Source of the DNA: Myxococcota bacterium
GTDB taxonomy: Bacteria > Myxococcota > B64-G9
DNA length: 64,000 nt
NCBI GenBank assembly: GCA_022710975.1
Contig: JAKLGA010000002.1
Location: 186,001 to 250,000 of the forward strand
Direction of reading: 5' to 3'
Shown: one piece after another, positions 63,550 to 64,000 of the stretch
How positions within the stretch are numbered: position 1 is the stretch's first letter
Layout: each line of letters starts with the position of its first letter
Program-made: the position numbers and the translations under genes
Notes under the pieces: generated by a model
Told to the model about the DNA's origin: nothing
Database searches by the model: none
What the model saw: the letters and a program-made list of their open reading frames with translations, nothing else

Positions 63550-64000
63550 GGCGCCCTCCTGACCAGCCAGCGATCGAAGAGGGACACCATCTGGGCGCGG
63601 AGCTCCGACAGGCTGTGGAAGTAGGGATCCAGCTCGGCCAGGGCGTGCACGAGCGCTTCGTGCTCGGGCCCGAACCGCTCCAGCCAGATGCGGAAGTCGT
63701 CCTGGTGCACCGGCGGTCGCCAGCGGGCGGCGACCACATGGTAGAAGATGCTGCCCACCGAGACCGTCGGGAGGGCGCCGGCCAGCTCCCCGGCCGTGGC
63801 GAACTGCAGGCCGGTGTCGAACACCACCATCTGGGAGCGCACGAAATGGAACTGCTCGTCCGTCCTGGCCCAGGGGACGAAGGTGCTCTCGTCCAGGCGC
63901 TCGTCGAGGACCTCGAGCAGCTCCCGGCGTAGCTCCTCGATCGAGTCGAAGTTGGCGGGATCGAGGATGCCCAGGCGCTCCGCCAGGCGCTTGTCGTGCA
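63534..64000 (-). CDS. DUF5752-like protein (5' truncated by window end)
   Basis: The frame is open to the window edge; 154 complete codons are visible. Recognisable parts are DERLDESTFVPWARTDEQF, VRSQMVVFDTGL, SVGSIFYHVVAARWR and DDFRIWLERFG, as in the DUF5752 group. A GTG at 63842 is inside the gene and not the start. Such proteins sit next to treT-type genes, suggesting a role in the trehalose pathway, but no activity is known. Confidence 0.65.
   Translation of the reverse strand, partial: HDKRLAERLGILDPANFDSIEELRRELLEVLDERLDESTFVPWARTDEQFHFVRSQMVVFDTGLQFATAGELAGALPTVSVGSIFYHVVAARWRPPVHQDDFRIWLERFGPEHEALVHALAELDPYFHSLSELRAQMVSLFDRWLVRRAPCTSC

Overview
This window is high-GC DNA from a Gram-negative, diderm bacterium, most likely a Myxococcota or other delta-proteobacterial-type lineage. 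This is inferred from gene content: many secreted lipoproteins with cysteine-rich repeats, a VIT/VWA protein with an AgmX/PglI-type C-terminal tail, an M6 protease with a Gly-rich C-terminal sorting-like tail, choice-of-anchor-D repeats, and the queA-tgt-yajC-secD-secF order. I saw no prophage, transposase, integrase or CRISPR array. Both window edges cut genes: a PLP aminotransferase on the left and a DUF5752-like gene on the right.

Region 1 (about 1-9.1 kb) is the most unusual part. Five genes encode six copies of a small domain that I do not recognise. It has an invariant frame of C-Y-x12-C-P, then 40-50 residues, then C-x2-C, and it ends in a P-L-(K/R)-D-H-L block. Four of the five proteins carry an N-terminal membrane anchor. 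They lie among a SEC-C membrane protein, a lipoprotein, a radical SAM/SPASM enzyme, a zinc-ribbon membrane protein and a zinc-ribbon methyltransferase. Each run of these genes is followed within about 50 bp by a related hairpin-bearing intergenic repeat. A wider family of short repeats with a GAGGGTG core is scattered through the intergenic DNA of the window.

Region 2 (9.3-19 kb) holds a 616-residue cysteine-rich lipoprotein with an overlapping small partner gene, a HAD phosphatase, a GAF-containing GspE/PilB-type ATPase, and a three-gene set in which two paralogous cysteine-rich lipoproteins flank an NTF2-like lipoprotein. Region 3 (19-31.2 kb) has an operon of double-FKBP lipoprotein, SDR, PduO-type adenosyltransferase and YjbQ. 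It continues with a PH-like membrane protein, an M6 metalloprotease, a VIT/VWA protein, a membrane thioredoxin, a beta-barrel candidate and a PQQ-propeller protein.

Region 4 (31.2-41.4 kb, minus strand) is a housekeeping run: glutaredoxin-lipoprotein, SpoIID-like protein, queA, tgt, yajC, secD, secF, recJ. Region 5 (41.4-50.5 kb) has a c-heme/HAMP/GAF/GGDEF diguanylate cyclase, an ASH-repeat lipoprotein, an M24 peptidase, a hydrolase, a FadL-like porin, a secreted alpha-barrel protein and tRNA-Leu(CAG) with a clear promoter and terminator. Region 6 (50.5-58.6 kb) holds a GH5/malectin lipoprotein and a seven-gene arsenic operon (arsR-acr3-arsM-permease-arsE-arsF-arsG) that joins inorganic and aromatic arsenical functions. 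Region 7 (58.6-64 kb) has a Cys/Met-metabolism PLP enzyme and a trehalose block (DUF5752-treT-otsB-otsA).

Most recognisable promoters fit TTGAC(C/A)-17/18-TAnnnT, as expected for a housekeeping sigma factor. At a few genes the -10 box lies so close to the start codon that the message may be leaderless.
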